64,000 nucleotides of DNA from Combretum micranthum (taxonomy: Eukaryota > Streptophyta > Magnoliopsida > Myrtales > Combretaceae): NCBI GenBank assembly GCA_024138025.1, contig JAMXBD010000056.1, positions 62,001-126,000 on the forward strand, written 5' to 3'. Shown here piece after piece: positions 1 through 13,415 of this stretch. How positions within the stretch are numbered: the first letter of the stretch is position 1; each line of letters starts with the position of its first letter. The notes under the pieces are model-generated. The model searched no databases and was not told the DNA's origin. It saw only the letters and a list, made by a program, of their open reading frames with translations. A program made the position numbers and the translations under genes.

Positions 1-1690
1 TTTTGATATTATATTATATAGATCTTATATGAATTATTAAGGTAAGATAATTATTTAGTTAAAATGTCAATTTCAGGGAGGAAGATATTAAGCTTAATGA
101 AGACTTTTGGATGAGTTAAGGAAGGAAATTTTAATGAAGAAAAAGTTCAATGGAAAATGACAGTTTCTGCACAAGCCATGCAAAATACTAGTACAGAAGA
201 TGAAAAATGTCCAACAAGCAATTTCAAAGTACACAATAAGGCTACACAGGCTGTGTAGGATGCCTACATAGGAGTTTAAAAATGGACATAAGCGTTTTTT
301 AGAGTACACGGCCTATCTGCACAGGCTGTGTTCGTGGTGTTGCAGCCCCATATTTCACTAATTCACCAATTTACATCATACACAGGCTTCAAACACAGGC
401 CGTATAAGATGCCCGTGCAGAAGACAAATTGGTTTTTTCCTATAAATAGTGCCCTTAACTCATCTTTTTTATATTCTTTATTCTTTCTACAAACCTAGAA
501 ATAAAAATAGGTGCTTTCAAGAGGAAAAACACAAAGCTTATTAGAGATCACAAGACTTCATCTTTAAGGGTTGTAATTATGATTTTTAGCTATTTCTCCT
601 TGTTTTGTCATTGTAATCATATCCATATGGAAAAATAGATATTATTATACTAGGTCTTGAGGAACCCTAAATTTAATATAAAGATTGGATTATTTCGTTA
701 ATTGAAGTTTATGTTTCTTGAGTCTATTCATATTTTCTTATTGTTCTTGTGATTGATTTATGGTCATAATTGATTACATGTTTAATTTCTTTTGGATAGA
801 AAGAGATTCATCTAATAGAATATATCTATATGGATAGAGAAATTTGAATGTAACTCTAGACAAAGATTGCATGAATTTTCTGCATCAAGATTTCTTTTTA
901 AGGAACCATGAACTTTAATGCTATTTTATATGCATCTGATGATAAAAAAAAAAAAATTCCATTAAACATATAGGATTAGAATTCAATTATCTTGAAAGAG
1001 AGATTGATGAATCTAGGTTTCCTACAGTTCAAGAACATAACAACCCATTAATGAATGTTTTATAAGAAATTGAAAATAGGATTAGTGGTGAATCAAGATT
1101 AAAGGGTATTGTTTTGTGATTGATATTTATATCTAAAGGCATGAATATCTTTATTCTAAGGTTAATTAACTAGATAGATATTAATTATTATTCCTTTCAT
1201 TCGATTTAGATCAGCTAAATAGTAGAATTAGGATGGGCACTAATGGTTATAGGTCATGATGGAACGACCCCTATGTTTACACCAATACAACAATCAATAG
1301 GTTCGCCTACCTAAGATTAGTCGTTTAGTAAGAATAGGGTTTAAACTTAATTTGATTTATTGATATTGAAAAGTTCACATCAAGTTGGCAACAAACTTAT
1401 TTGTTATTATTTTGTTACAAATACGTCGTGACATATGGAAATATCTCACTAAGCTGGATATAGCTTACCCCCTAAGATGGACTAAACTTAGTTGAGAGAA
1501 AAGACTTAAAACTTGAATTATTTCTCTTTCTCAACTTCTTTTCCTTACCATTTAATAATTTCTTTGCAGTTAAAAGAAAGAATTAAAGTTTACCTTATTT
1601 TATCTTTGGTAGGGTATTTAATTCTCTACGATCCTTACGATCTGTGGAAATATTGGTATCCAATACTATTTTTCTAAATGTGTGTGTGTG
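1..1690 (+). repeat. Possible Ty3/gypsy LTR or 5' leader
   Basis: No gene is visible. A TATAAATAG box at about 441 is followed by a U/C-rich transcribed-like stretch. Further on, about 1600-1670, is a stretch that resembles the leader region downstream of 5' LTRs in Athila/Tat-type elements. Repeated short motifs such as cacaggctgtgt (about 246 and 318) lie upstream of the TATA box. No TG...CA boundaries or target duplication could be fixed, so the class is inference. Confidence 0.3.
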
Positions 1691-1697
1691 TGTGTGT
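1679..1697. repeat. (TG)n microsatellite
   Basis: Uninterrupted TG dinucleotide run of nine and a half units. Confidence 0.9.
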
Positions 1698-1824
1698 AAC
1701 ATATTGAGAAAATAAGTAATTAAAGTTTTGCAATCTCTCACTTGCATCTTCATGTTATTAGTACACACATGATATGACGACTTTAGAGTAAACCAATTAT
1801 GCCTCTATTTAGGGTTATGATAAT

Positions 1825-2577
1825 TAGGGATGCAACCGGGGGGGTTTGGAACGGGTCATATAAACCCAAACCCGACCCGCTTCCCTATAGGGTTACCTAA
1901 ACCCAACCCGTGACCCTATAGGGTTTTATATGCAATTTTCAAACCTGCCCCTATAGGTTCATGGTCCTAACCCGTCCCGCCATGCTGACCAGATTTTATT
2001 TTTACATTTTTTTTCTTTTTTTTTTTACTTTTTTATTTATCATTTATCTACTTGTCTTCATGATATATTCTTCATTTTACTTATTTGTTCCAATTTCTTT
2101 TAGTTTGATGGTAAAACCACATATTAAAAAAAAAAAAAGAAGTCAATAAGTTAGACAATTGATTTCCAATGTATGATAATCAATTTGTACCACAACATAG
2201 TAGAATTTTCTTTACTTGAGGATTGACATAGATACATAAATATAAATATTATCTCTTATTAATTATAAAAAAGCATGACATTCTCAATGAGACAAAAAAA
2301 TAAATTATACAATCATAAAACTATAAAAATAATAAAAATTGGATATATCAAAGTTTTGATGTTATAAAACTGTTTTTTTTTTTTTTTCTTAATTAATCTT
2401 AACGGGTCAGGTCGACCCTATAAGGTCATAACTACGACCCAAACTCGACCCTGATCCTCAGGGTACAAAAATTTTTCCTAAACCCGTTCCATAACTTATA
2501 GGATATGATCCTATAGGGTTTTTTAGTGGATTAGGCGGGTCGAGTAGCCTATAACGACCCACCTAGGTGCATCTCTA
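1825..2577. mobile_element. Non-autonomous hAT-type DNA transposon
   Basis: The element is 753 bp and is flanked on both sides by the identical 8-bp direct repeat ATGATAAT (1817-1824 and 2578-2585), the target-site duplication length typical of hAT transposition. Terminal inverted repeats are TAGGGATGCA on the left and, read inward from the right end, TAGAGATGCA. Subterminal regions on both sides are GC-richer and full of short motifs (ACCCG and CCCTATAGGG variants at about 1883, 1912, 1948, 2413 and 2509), as expected of transposase-binding repeats. The middle is AT-rich and has no transposase, so the element would need a transposase from elsewhere. The perfect target duplication suggests a fairly recent insertion. 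Confidence 0.87.
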
Positions 2578-2585
2578 ATGATAAT

Positions 2586-4024
2586 GGGTCTTTTGCAGAC
2601 CTCGACTAAGTTTTTTGTGCCACTGTTGTTGTTATTTTGCTCCAAATATGATTCAAATCACTTTGTTTCTTCTTCTTTTGATTCTAGGAGCTGAAAAAAA
2701 AAACATTTAAGCAATAAAAAGTATAGATTCATAGGAATTTATCTAGAAATATATCATATTAAGCCTAAATTCCTATTAATATAATAGAGTAAAATAGACT
2801 TATCAATACCCAAAATGAAGATTCTTATAGAATTAAAATAGAAACCTCTATAACCACCAAGTTTCAAGTCTTTCAAAATACAAAATCAAGTAACTAAATT
2901 TTAACATTGTTGTGTCATATACATACATAATAATTTAATGCCATATCGATAAGCCTAAAAGAACTTATGTATGGTATGCAGGACTACACCTATTAAAGAA
3001 TCGCATTCTCAAATTTCATTCACATGTTTGAAAGTGTTTTTTAGAAGTCAAGGAAATAGCAATTCCAATTTTAAAGAGAATAATGTTATTCACTTTTTTT
3101 CCATTGTGGTGATGAGAAAAATGGAATAAGTTGTGGAGATCTCTTTACCTCTTAGATAAGGCCAACTATGGGAGGCAATGCTTGTATTTCTTCTCATTGG
3201 TTTAGACTTAACAGCCTTGCCAACTTCTCTATACCCCTTTCCCCAAGGCATCTTTCCCTGCGCTTTCTAACTACCATATTTGCCATCTTTGATTTGGTCT
3301 TTAGTAGACAATAGGGATGTGTGCTTTCCTAATTGAAGGTTATCTAATGTGGATAATTGCAACACTTCCCTAATCCTTAAATGTCATTAGGAGAAAATTT
3401 GACATTGCCCTCTTCATAGTTAGGTTTCTATCTTAGAGTAGCCATTAAGGTAGCATAGAGAATTAAACAATCCGACTAGTGCTAGACAATTTTTCAAGAA
3501 GTGTGAGCTTGTCTCATACATCATCTGTGGGTTATGATCTACAGTTGCCTACTTGCAATGTCAATATGGTACAAGCCTTTTTTATATGCACTTCAAAAGT
3601 ACTAAAAATTTGTGGCTTCAATAGGACAATTTCTCCAACTTTTGAGGTATGAAAAGTAGCCAAATTTTTATATTTTTGTACTCGTTGTACACATTGATCA
3701 AGATGTCAACTTTGAATTTTGCAAATACTTCTTTGCTTCATATATGAATGAAAGATTGAATGTTCTTTTATGTACTTCTTTAGTATGTTGTATTTCTGCT
3801 TCTCTTTCTTTTATTTCCAACTTTGTGTGGGGACGTTTTCCTAGTTTGTTGCAGTGTAGGTATCATTATCAAAATTTCATATTTGATTTTAAGCTATGAT
3901 GTCTAAATGCTTTTATTATGATGGAGCATAGGTTAAATTTCTATCGCTACATAGTTAGGGTAGATAAGTACTTTATTTGAGCCTAAGAGGCACTTTGAAG
4001 GGCCACCATAATAAGCGTAGGCAA
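2586..4024. other. Intergenic, no gene seen
   Basis: AT-rich sequence with stop codons in all frames. No conserved protein, RNA or clear repeat boundary was recognised. Confidence 0.6.
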
Positions 4025-5409
4025 TGTTAGGATTTAGGGATCTGAAAATCAGATTTAGCAGCGGATTTTTTTTTTTTTTGAAAAACAATCCTAAAACGAT
4101 GGGATCCATGCATTTCATCAAACTAAAGGAGATGAAGATTATGGTATTACCTTTTGCAAATCTTTATGGCATTGATGATGCAAATCTATAGGCATTGTAA
4201 TCTCATGAACCCTTTGCGGTATCCACATGAATGAACGGATCACGAGGATTGTCGTATGCTATCACCTTAGAACAATTCCAAATCTGCCCCAGGAATCTCA
4301 TACAAGAGCTCTTGTGTTTTTTCTTTTTTAAGTGTGTAGAATTTCTCTGCGAGTCTAATGTAACGATATGTGTCAGTAACCCCACATAAGAGCTGTAATG
4401 TTCTATTTATACTAATGTTAGTATTCTCACAAATAAGGACATTATGATCCCTGATCCAATTAGGGTTTCCCCTTTTATTATTAAAACTTATAAATTATTA
4501 TTTTTTATTATTCTTAACGAACTAAGATTAATAATTCTCACTAGGCTTATTTAAATTAAACCAATGATCCTTTTGTTTCATTCTTTGTATGTGACCTTGT
4601 AAGTTTACTTAATGTTGGTAGTAGACCCAAAAACCCTTTTAGCTCATAAAACATAAGTGGCCTCTAGTAAGACATTATGTTTACCTAAATGAAGTGACGA
4701 TCAATGATCTGACTTTACCTAATCCATTACTTAAATCATAACCTTTTCTCACATGATATCTAGATTGGACATAAGGCATGGATAATGTTACCCTTATATT
4801 ATTCAATCTTATCATTTATCGATCTCTAAGTAGATTTATAAGACAAATGACATTGACCATACTATCAATTTGTTTGAGCATAGCGATGCATTACTCAGTC
4901 TTACTTATCAAAGGGCCTACAGATATCTCTCTTATAATGAAAGGGACAAATACTGTCTCAGTCACTCATTCTCCTCTACATGTTTCACATTATGCTTAAT
5001 CACAACTTTTATAATTATCTTATTAAAGATAACGTTTTATTGAGTTGAATCATAATATTTCTCATGTTGAAATCCATATTGACTTTACGTTTAAGGATAT
5101 AGTGATATTGTTATTATGAGAATCACTTACGATACTAATCCATATAGTGATTTCATAGCGGGTCAGCCCGGTACTTAGTTCTCTAACATATACTTATGAG
5201 TTTGATTTGTATCTCTATACAAATAAGCATATCATGATTATTAATCAAAACTCATACAAGATTTAATTCCTTATTTTTTTCTATAACAATGAGCCTCTAC
5301 GGACATTTAGTATAATTACATGATTATGTAAGGACATTATTGTAAAGTAAACATGTAAACAATATACTAATAAATGCCTCTTTATTAATAAAAAGTAAGA
5401 ATGACGACA
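4025..5409 (-). repeat. Probable solo LTR or LTR-like block
   Basis: Read on the minus strand, the block opens TGTCGTCATTC and closes AAATCCTAACA, so it has TG...CA ends. A TATAAATAG box lies at 4404-4413 on the minus strand, followed by about 380 bp that would be R-U5. Flanking pentamers (GGCAA and GCTAA) agree at only three of five positions, so a target duplication is not proven. No coding domain is present. Confidence 0.42.
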
Positions 5410-5421
5410 GCTAATATGATT

Positions 5422-8400
5422 TGTCACGCCCTGAATTTGGTTCAAGCGTGCCAGCCGCCACGTATAACACTTACGTATTATACGTTAAGGTTGACCTAAT
5501 CTACAGTTTATCGTGATCGTTGCTAAATAAATTTTAGATTCTAAAATCGTTGAATTGGATTTGAAAACAACTAAAGTTGCAACGGAAAAGAAATACATTT
5601 CTTCAAAATGATTTCTGAATAGGCCACTTTCTTGAGTACAGCATTACATATAATAAAGTAAATTTCTCAAAACGACTTTCAAATAGGCCATCTTTGTGAG
5701 TAGACAAACGTTTATAAATAAATATCTAACCATCAGGTATCTCAAAGTACACAATGTCTAGTATCTTAAGATACAACCAAGGGCTCATAGATATGCCCTC
5801 ATCAAATCATAAGTTTGAAAAGATGATCAGTAACTTTTGCTAATAACATAAACAGTTTAATGTTCCTAGGCACTCAACTTGTTAACAATCTCCTTTAGAG
5901 TCGTCCCATACCCGATAATCACAAGCATCCAGATCATCACCTGAAAAAGAAGGAATGAGCCGAAGCTTAGTACGATAGCAACACAAGCACACACGAGATG
6001 GGCATACACGCCTATTCTATATGCAATGCAACAACCAATAGTTTATATCTTTAAATTAAAGTGCGACAAACAACAGTGGAGTACTCATAATTCGGCAACA
6101 CGATGGGAACCTGGGGATCCTGAGTAGCAACAACTGCTCAGGGGATTGATATAGGCACCCCAAATACTTATATCTCCTACCTTTACAAGTAATAGCCTCA
6201 TCTGGGGGTCACAGCCGTTACGCATCTCTACCCATCACAGTCCATAATATAACCGGTCCCATAAACGTGAACCATAATACATTACTTCTCTCCGATCCAA
6301 GTAGACGTTATCCTGCTACCGTTCCCCCCATCAGCTACCCGTCGTACCATCATGCCCATGGTAGCCTAAGCACCTAACTACTGTGCTAGCACTGCCTAGC
6401 AAGGTTGCCGCCCCTCAGGCTAGGTCTCAAAAACGACCACGCACAAGCAACAAGCAATTATTAAAGTCTTCTTTAAGTATTAGTTCATTTAGTGTGCCTA
6501 CCTTAGCACACAACACACAAGTCATTGCGTACTTGGTATAAAATCTATGCTCCAAACAATCAAAAGATAGACAAGAAGATAAAGCAAAAGGCAGACTCCT
6601 AACAAATATCTGCTTCAAAGATTAATTCATATAAGCATTTGATTCAATTATTAACTTATATCAAACACGTAATAACCACTTAGTTTTCTAGCAAATATAC
6701 ATTTGAAACAATATAGTCCTTTTATTATTCATGGTCTATCATATTTTAGAAATTACGTACTTCTTATCATTTAAGGTTTAACTTAACATGTTAATTGAAG
6801 CTAATTTCAAGTTAATATGATCATATAGGTATTCATCAATTAATAGCTAAGTATAAATTGTTGGTTTCTGAAGAATTTACTAAGCTAATATTAGTTAATA
6901 AATCTATATTAATTTTATCTAATAAAGTTGAATATAATTAACTAGTCAAGTTTACTAAATGGTAATTAGGTCATTTAAAATGGTAAATTCTATAGTATGT
7001 CCTATAATCAATCTATTAAACTTTTATTAAGTAAAATAACTTATTAAAATATAATTACTCTATTTATGTTATTTATAATTTATTTTTACATCTAAATGGA
7101 CACAAGAATCTAAACTAGTTTCCGATTATGTTTGTACTATCTTGTGATGTTATATTTTATACTTACTTTATTAAATAAATTCATAAAATAAAAATAATTA
7201 AATTTTTTTAAAATTCATAATTTAACATGAAAACACATTATTTACATTTATTTCATATTCATTTGATTAACTAATTTACCTTATATTTCCTCATTTCATT
7301 TCCTATAGAAAACTAGTGTGCACCATAACTTTAATAAAACAGTTTACTATCTTAAACATGGGTTCTTAAGCTCAAATTTTTATGTAAACTTCCTAAAACA
7401 AATAATTATATGTTTATAAGGTCATTTGGCCTAAATTAATTAGTTAATTATGGTTTTAATTTTAATTGATTCAAAACAGTCCAGAGCAGGGCATAGGCAG
7501 CGCTGACCGATCGGTTCAATCGAATTTGACCATCAACCCGACGGGTTCTTGTCCGGTTCTTTGCACCATGTTAAAGTAGACTTCTTGAGCTTTCAAAACG
7601 TTGTAGTTTTACCGAAAAAGAAGGAGACAAGTCACCAGTTCGGGCATATAAATTCAAGCCACCACTGCTGGCCAAAATACTATTTTGCCCTGTTTTGCTA
7701 TTTTGTAATTTAATTTTTAAAAATAGTGAATGTGTTTCAAAAATCACAAAAATTTACAGTTTTTATATAGACATGTTAAGAGGTCATTTTATAAATTTCA
7801 TTCAAAAATAATTTCATTTGATATTTTAATTAAATTTCACAAAAGCATATACAATAATTAATTCTAGTAACTTATATTATCATAAATTAATTCATCAACA
7901 TGTTTAACTTATCAAACCCACATTCCATAAGATGATATATCATGTTCACATGCTTATATGCATATATTGATCATAATTTTAGTAATTTAACTACATGACA
8001 TGCCTTTTATATATAATATTAAGCTTATATGTCCATTTAATTCATTTTCCAATATTATAACTTTTTAAAAACTGAACCAAATACACACATATAATCAACA
8101 TATTAGATCAATTATATACCATACATTAGACACATCATACTTTTATATATTTATATATATGATAATTTTATCAAAATAACATTTATACATATATTTATGG
8201 TATTCGGTTTGTAAGAAAACATATATCTATATTTACCCAAAACCTTATTATTATTAAATCTATGTTGATATCACCATCTAACAATAATTTCAACAACCAA
8301 GATACAACGATCATACAAATTCACTAATCAAACTAACATTACTTACTTGAATTGTGATATAATTAGCTAAATCTTTACTACCCTACTCCTTAAGTTGATG

Positions 8401-10094
8401 TAGCTTCTTCAAGCTAATTTCCCTAGCTTCAACCTTTCTTTTAGCGTTCAAGATCATCTAGAAATTGGTTGAAATAGAGATTGGATTTGGGGAAGAAATT
8501 GAGTGATTGGATGGTAGAGAAATCATGAATTTCATTGCCTATTGGATGCTAGATTTAAAGAGGAATTGTTGTAGAATTCTTGTAGGATTTTTATGGGTTT
8601 TTAGAGTGATTTCTTAAGAGATTTTAGGGGTTGGGGGTTGCTAGAAGAAGTAGGGGATTAGGGTTTTCTAAATGGGTATATTTATAATATTTTAGGTCTT
8701 GTAATTTCCATTAGGTTTAAGGGCTTCTTGGTCATTTTGCTTGATTAATTGAGAGCATTTTGGTCTTTTTATGTGCATTAGAACTCTTTAGGATTGGAAG
8801 ATATTTTCTTGTGTAGATATTTAATGGGTATTTTGGTCTTTTCTTAGGGTCAGGAATCTTTAAGAGTTGGCTAAGGCTATTTTGGTCTTTTTGCTTATTA
8901 GATTTTTCTAGACATTAGGATTTTATAAGGTGTATGATAAAGCATGATAGCTAATGTAGTCTTATGGACTTCGATGGGCTAATGGGCTTTGAATTTAATG
9001 TTATTAGACTTAAGGTTTTAGATGATGGATTAGGGTTTTAGGTTATGGGCTTTAGGCATTTAGAATTGAAAATTAAGAAGTAAGAAATAAAATTAACTAA
9101 TTGGCATTAAAAATAAATTTTAGGAAATCTAATTAAAGAAAAATTAATAGCTTACTTGAATTTAGGGTTTTAGGGGTTTAGATTTGAATGAAAATATTTA
9201 GTTTTAAATTTCTAAGATTTAAAGAGTTGAAATTTAGGCTAAAATGTCTAAATTGGATATTTAGGGTTTTAGATGGTTAAACTTGATTAATAAAGTTCAT
9301 TTGATAATTGGAAGTTTTGATTAATTTGAATTTGTTGAAATAGCCAATTGATGTTGCTTAATAGGTTAAATTAGGCATTTATGATTTTAGACTATCTATT
9401 TTCAATTAAATTCCCTTATAATTTCTAATTATGTTAAATTATCAAATTTCTCACTACACGATTGAGGTTTCTAGTCCCGATAAGTCAAATTAGGGTATTA
9501 TGCTCAAAAGACTTAGAAAATTCTAAATTTCATTATTACATATTTAGAATTTTTATTTGAGCTCTAGTTTAGTAGATATTAATCAATTTCTATTTTTATT
9601 ACGTATATTTCAATCCTAGTTATTCATCTTTAAACTATCGTTTATCTAATAGACCCTAAAAATTAATCGGGTCATACTACACTTGATATTTATAACCTTG
9701 GGTATATAGTTCATGGGTTATTGACTCGAGTCTAATCTAATTTAGATTAAGGTTTAATTTTAGTGAATTAGGAATTTAGATAATTCAACTTGAGAAATCG
9801 ATTTCAAGTCCATAATTGAAAGGAATTGAATAGCTTGGTATGTTGGAAAAAGAAAATTGAAGTAATTTGATAAGTTGAAGTGGGTATTTGTGGTATTGGA
9901 ATTTCTAATTTCAATTAAGTCCATTTACTAATTAAATTGTCTAATTATATTCTATAGTTTATGAAATCAATTGATTAAACTATCTAAATTCAATTAATAA
10001 GTTAAATTTAAAATAAGATTAAAAATTACCTACATTTTCATAGTATTTAATTATCACATTTCTAATTTAGGTTGGTAAAATTCGGGGTATTTCA
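5422..10094 (-). mobile_element. Solo LTR, 4.67 kb, gypsy-type
   Basis: On the minus strand it begins TGAAATACCCCGAATTT and ends AAATTCAGGGCGTGACA. It is flanked by a perfect 5-bp target duplication, TGATT, at 5417-5421 and 10095-10099. A TATAAATA box on the minus strand (8678-8685) leaves about 1.4 kb of U3 and 3.3 kb of R-U5. The ends resemble those of long-LTR Ty3/gypsy chromoviruses of the Del/Tekay type (family knowledge). There is no gag or pol and no primer-binding site next to it, so it looks like the product of recombination between two LTRs. Short open frames inside (for example 6427-6618) have no recognisable homology. Confidence 0.82.
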
Positions 10095-10099
10095 TGATT

Positions 10100-13000
10100 A
10101 GCCTAGGACACAATCACTAACAAGCAAGCTATCCAATCTTAAGCTTAGTTAACATGTACCTTTTTTATAGCAAACTTTTTGCTTAGTTGGTGAACTTTTG
10201 GCAACTTTAGAGCTTCTTGAGTGCTTAGTTATGAGTATGACCTCAATCAATGGATTTTTTTTTTTTAATAAGAAGAGCCTATTTGCATGTTTCATAGGCT
10301 ATTAAACTCAATCTACTAAAAAGTGGGATTGATATATATACAATGGCTTATATTATCTTGATCAGAAGCAGATTGGTCGCTGGATGCCATATGGTTTTGA
10401 ACCTAATCACCAGAATGTCTCTTTTGTGATGAGGCCAATCACTTATTAGGTAAGCTAGGGATATTTGGCCTAACCTCTTGTTAAGCGAGGTTATGTAACT
10501 ATGGGCTTTGGTTACTTTAATTAGGAGTAGACTAGATGTTTTAGGACTTCAAACCCAATCGACGGAACATCCCTTTTTAAAGTAAGGCCAATTACTTATT
10601 GGAGAAATTAAGGCTTTTCAATCTATAAGTATATAAGATTGTATGGTCGAAGGTCTTCATTTTATCGGTCGAGAATAAACTAGAGGTATAGGGCTTCAAC
10701 AGAATTGATAGAGTTTCCCTTTGCCTAGTGCAAGATTTTTCTCTTGATCATGTGGCTCAATTACCTAGAGGAAAATTAAAGCTATCTATTCTAACCTAGT
10801 AAGTAGGGGAAAGCAATGAAGACTGAAGATTTTTGTTATCTTAGACTAGAAGTGCTCAGACATGTAAGATTTTGAACCCAATCGACAAAAATCTTTCCTA
10901 ATGAGAACTAAGTTTTAGCTTTATACACTCATGGATAGGGTGAAGGCAGGTGCCTTATTGTTTGTTGATTGATAGGTACTTGTAAAGACTCGTGTGGTTT
11001 AGTGAGTATAGCCAAATTGGCCTAAGTTGAGATATGCATTTGTTCCTCTAAGAAAAAACTAGTGTCTTATTCACTTATTGGTGAGCAAACATCTAAGTGA
11101 ATTGACTGGCGGTTCAAGCACTAAACTGGGGTTAAAAAGCTTGTTTATGTTGTCATGGATGTCATGTTCGCTTACTTAATGTAACCAAGTATATTATATG
11201 GTTGAGTATCATTGGTGTTGGCATATATTACATTGTGAATGATTCATGTTGTAACATTAGCATATATTGTAAACGCTTGCCAAGGATTGTTTAAAAGGTT
11301 ATATGCCATACTCCTCCTATTTTAGGGAAACTTTATTGGGCAAAGGTCCATAGAGTGTAGAACATAGGTAGGCTCATCGCTAAGAATTCCTTAATATTGA
11401 TATTAAGCTTTCTTACTTGTAGATGCCACCATTACGTTCGAAGTATCTTTATCGTGGAAGGCTTAGACATAGAAGGCTCAAATATTAGTCCCTTTTACAA
11501 ATGTTTATTCTTATTGGCATGGGAACTTAACTCGCTAGGGTATACAGAAACCGACCATACCTAATTTGTTTTAGGATGGTCATCCTAATATAAAATTATA
11601 GGATAATCAAATGTTGATCTCCAAGAATTCAACCATTGTTGTTGCTTTGTGGTCAATATCATCACCTAGTTGAAGAGAAAGTGTGATAAAGACAGCAATA
11701 CGGTTAGCTAATTGTCGAAGCTGTAGATGTCCCTATCATATAGTAAGAGTGCGAGTAGCAATGTGGTCACTTGATTGTAGGCCTTTTGAAAATGATGTCC
11801 ATTGAGCTAGCAATGTCGATAAACACTTTGTAGATGTTGCAAGTAGCAATCCTAAGGTGGATTATTAAGGAACATTGTATGGGATAAATACTCTTTCAAG
11901 ATTTGTTGTTGAGAAGGAGATGGTTTAGTCTTTAGAAATTTGTGGCTTTGGGTGCCAAGAACTTATTGATATCTTACATGTCTAGCATAAGCTTTACTTT
12001 ATGAATTTTAAATCTCCCATCTAGTAATGAGTTGCATGTTATTAGTGCCAACAATTTATGTTATCATGTCATATTTTGTATCCGTGTCTAAATAAGTTCG
12101 TGCTCAAAACAACTCAACCCATAACGCAATTTATTTATTAATCATGTATGAAAATCTAAATACATGATCTGACCCATTTATATCGAGTCTCATGTCTAGC
12201 CTTAACTCATTTATCAATTAAAAAGTATATACAAAATAAATCTATAAAAAACTTACACGTAAAAGTAAAAAAATCCAATAATAAAATAACTTCTATAATT
12301 AGAGTAGCTATTTCTTTTATAGATACTTACATGAGGTAAATTTGAATGGGTTGTTATAGTAAGAATGGTGCTAAAGGTCAAGTTATGACTCGCATTCAAA
12401 GGTTAGTTATATTTGCTATGGCGTTTGATACGTTCAACATTATGGGTATCCCCAAAAAGTTAATCTTTGGATGGCTTTAGTGACTTATTTATGTGGGGCA
12501 ATTCTTTAAAGTTAGCTACTGACTGGTAGCTTGAGTGGTTATGGAACCATTGTTGAAGCTAAGAGTTACATGGTGTGAGAAAATTTTGTAGCCTAATTGT
12601 TTAGGCTAGGTCAGCTATTTTTCTATCTTGTTAAGACTTTTGGGTGGAACTCATTAGAGGTGTTAAGACTTGGACTTAGCCCAAATGGGTTCTTCTATGA
12701 TGTGGATGGTGTTTACATCTGTATAAGTAGTAAACGTAAGTTAAGTGGTGCTAAAGCAAGCACTCCAACACCATATAGCATCGATCATGTAAAAACATGT
12801 AAGAAAGAGTTGAAGCGTCTCAGTATTTGGACCAAAAGGATCGGTCAATATCTTACTTTAGAATGTAGGGAGATAAAGTGTGTGAAAAGATGTTCCCTTC
12901 AAGATTTTCATGAAAGCCTTCTTCAAAATCACATATTTTATGAAGGCCTTCTCCAAGATTGATCTAAGATCCCTCCCACCCCTATATCTTAGAGATCAAG

Positions 13001-13415
13001 GGATTTATAAGGGATAGCTCGCCTGTCTAAAAGGGATATGTGTTCACTATCTTTGTCCCTAGTCAAATTATGATTGCCACATGCTAAAGGTGGATAGAAG
13101 AATTATCCTTAGATAAGGGACTTAAGCTAATTTCATTCTAAAAAGGAAGGAGCTTGATGGGTCACAATTGAGCTTAGAAGCCTAGTTAAAAAACAATTAT
13201 CAACACAATTGTACTATCCATTTCCATAATTATCTCAACCCAATCCCTTTCTAACAACATAATGGGTTACTCTAGGGTAGCCAATGTTTCTCTAACCTCC
13301 ACAAACAAAGTTAAACAATTGCTTACCCCACCTCCACAAACAGTACTTGGAGAATCTCTAGCCATAAACTCAATAATAACTTCTCTAAAGAAGGATTCAA
13401 ATGCACCATTGAAGT
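10100..13415. other. Intergenic block between two opposed LTRs
   Basis: No gene recognised. It contains degenerate tandem repeats at 10320-10930. An open frame at 12597-12962 has no recognisable domain or plausible exon partners. Confidence 0.5.
10320..10930. repeat. Degenerate tandem repeat, about four units
   Basis: Four diverged units of roughly 130-180 bp share an ordered set of phrases: a segment like gatcaggagcagact, then a segment like ttcaaacccaatcgac, then gaggccaattacttatt. The origin is unknown; the homology was seen by eye only. Confidence 0.5.

Noticed and set aside
1961..2149. Small open frame inside the hAT element
   Set aside because: Translation of poly-T-rich interior; no transposase similarity.
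12597..12962. 121-codon open frame
   Set aside because: No recognisable domain and no neighbouring exons or promoter; lies in a repeat-rich block.
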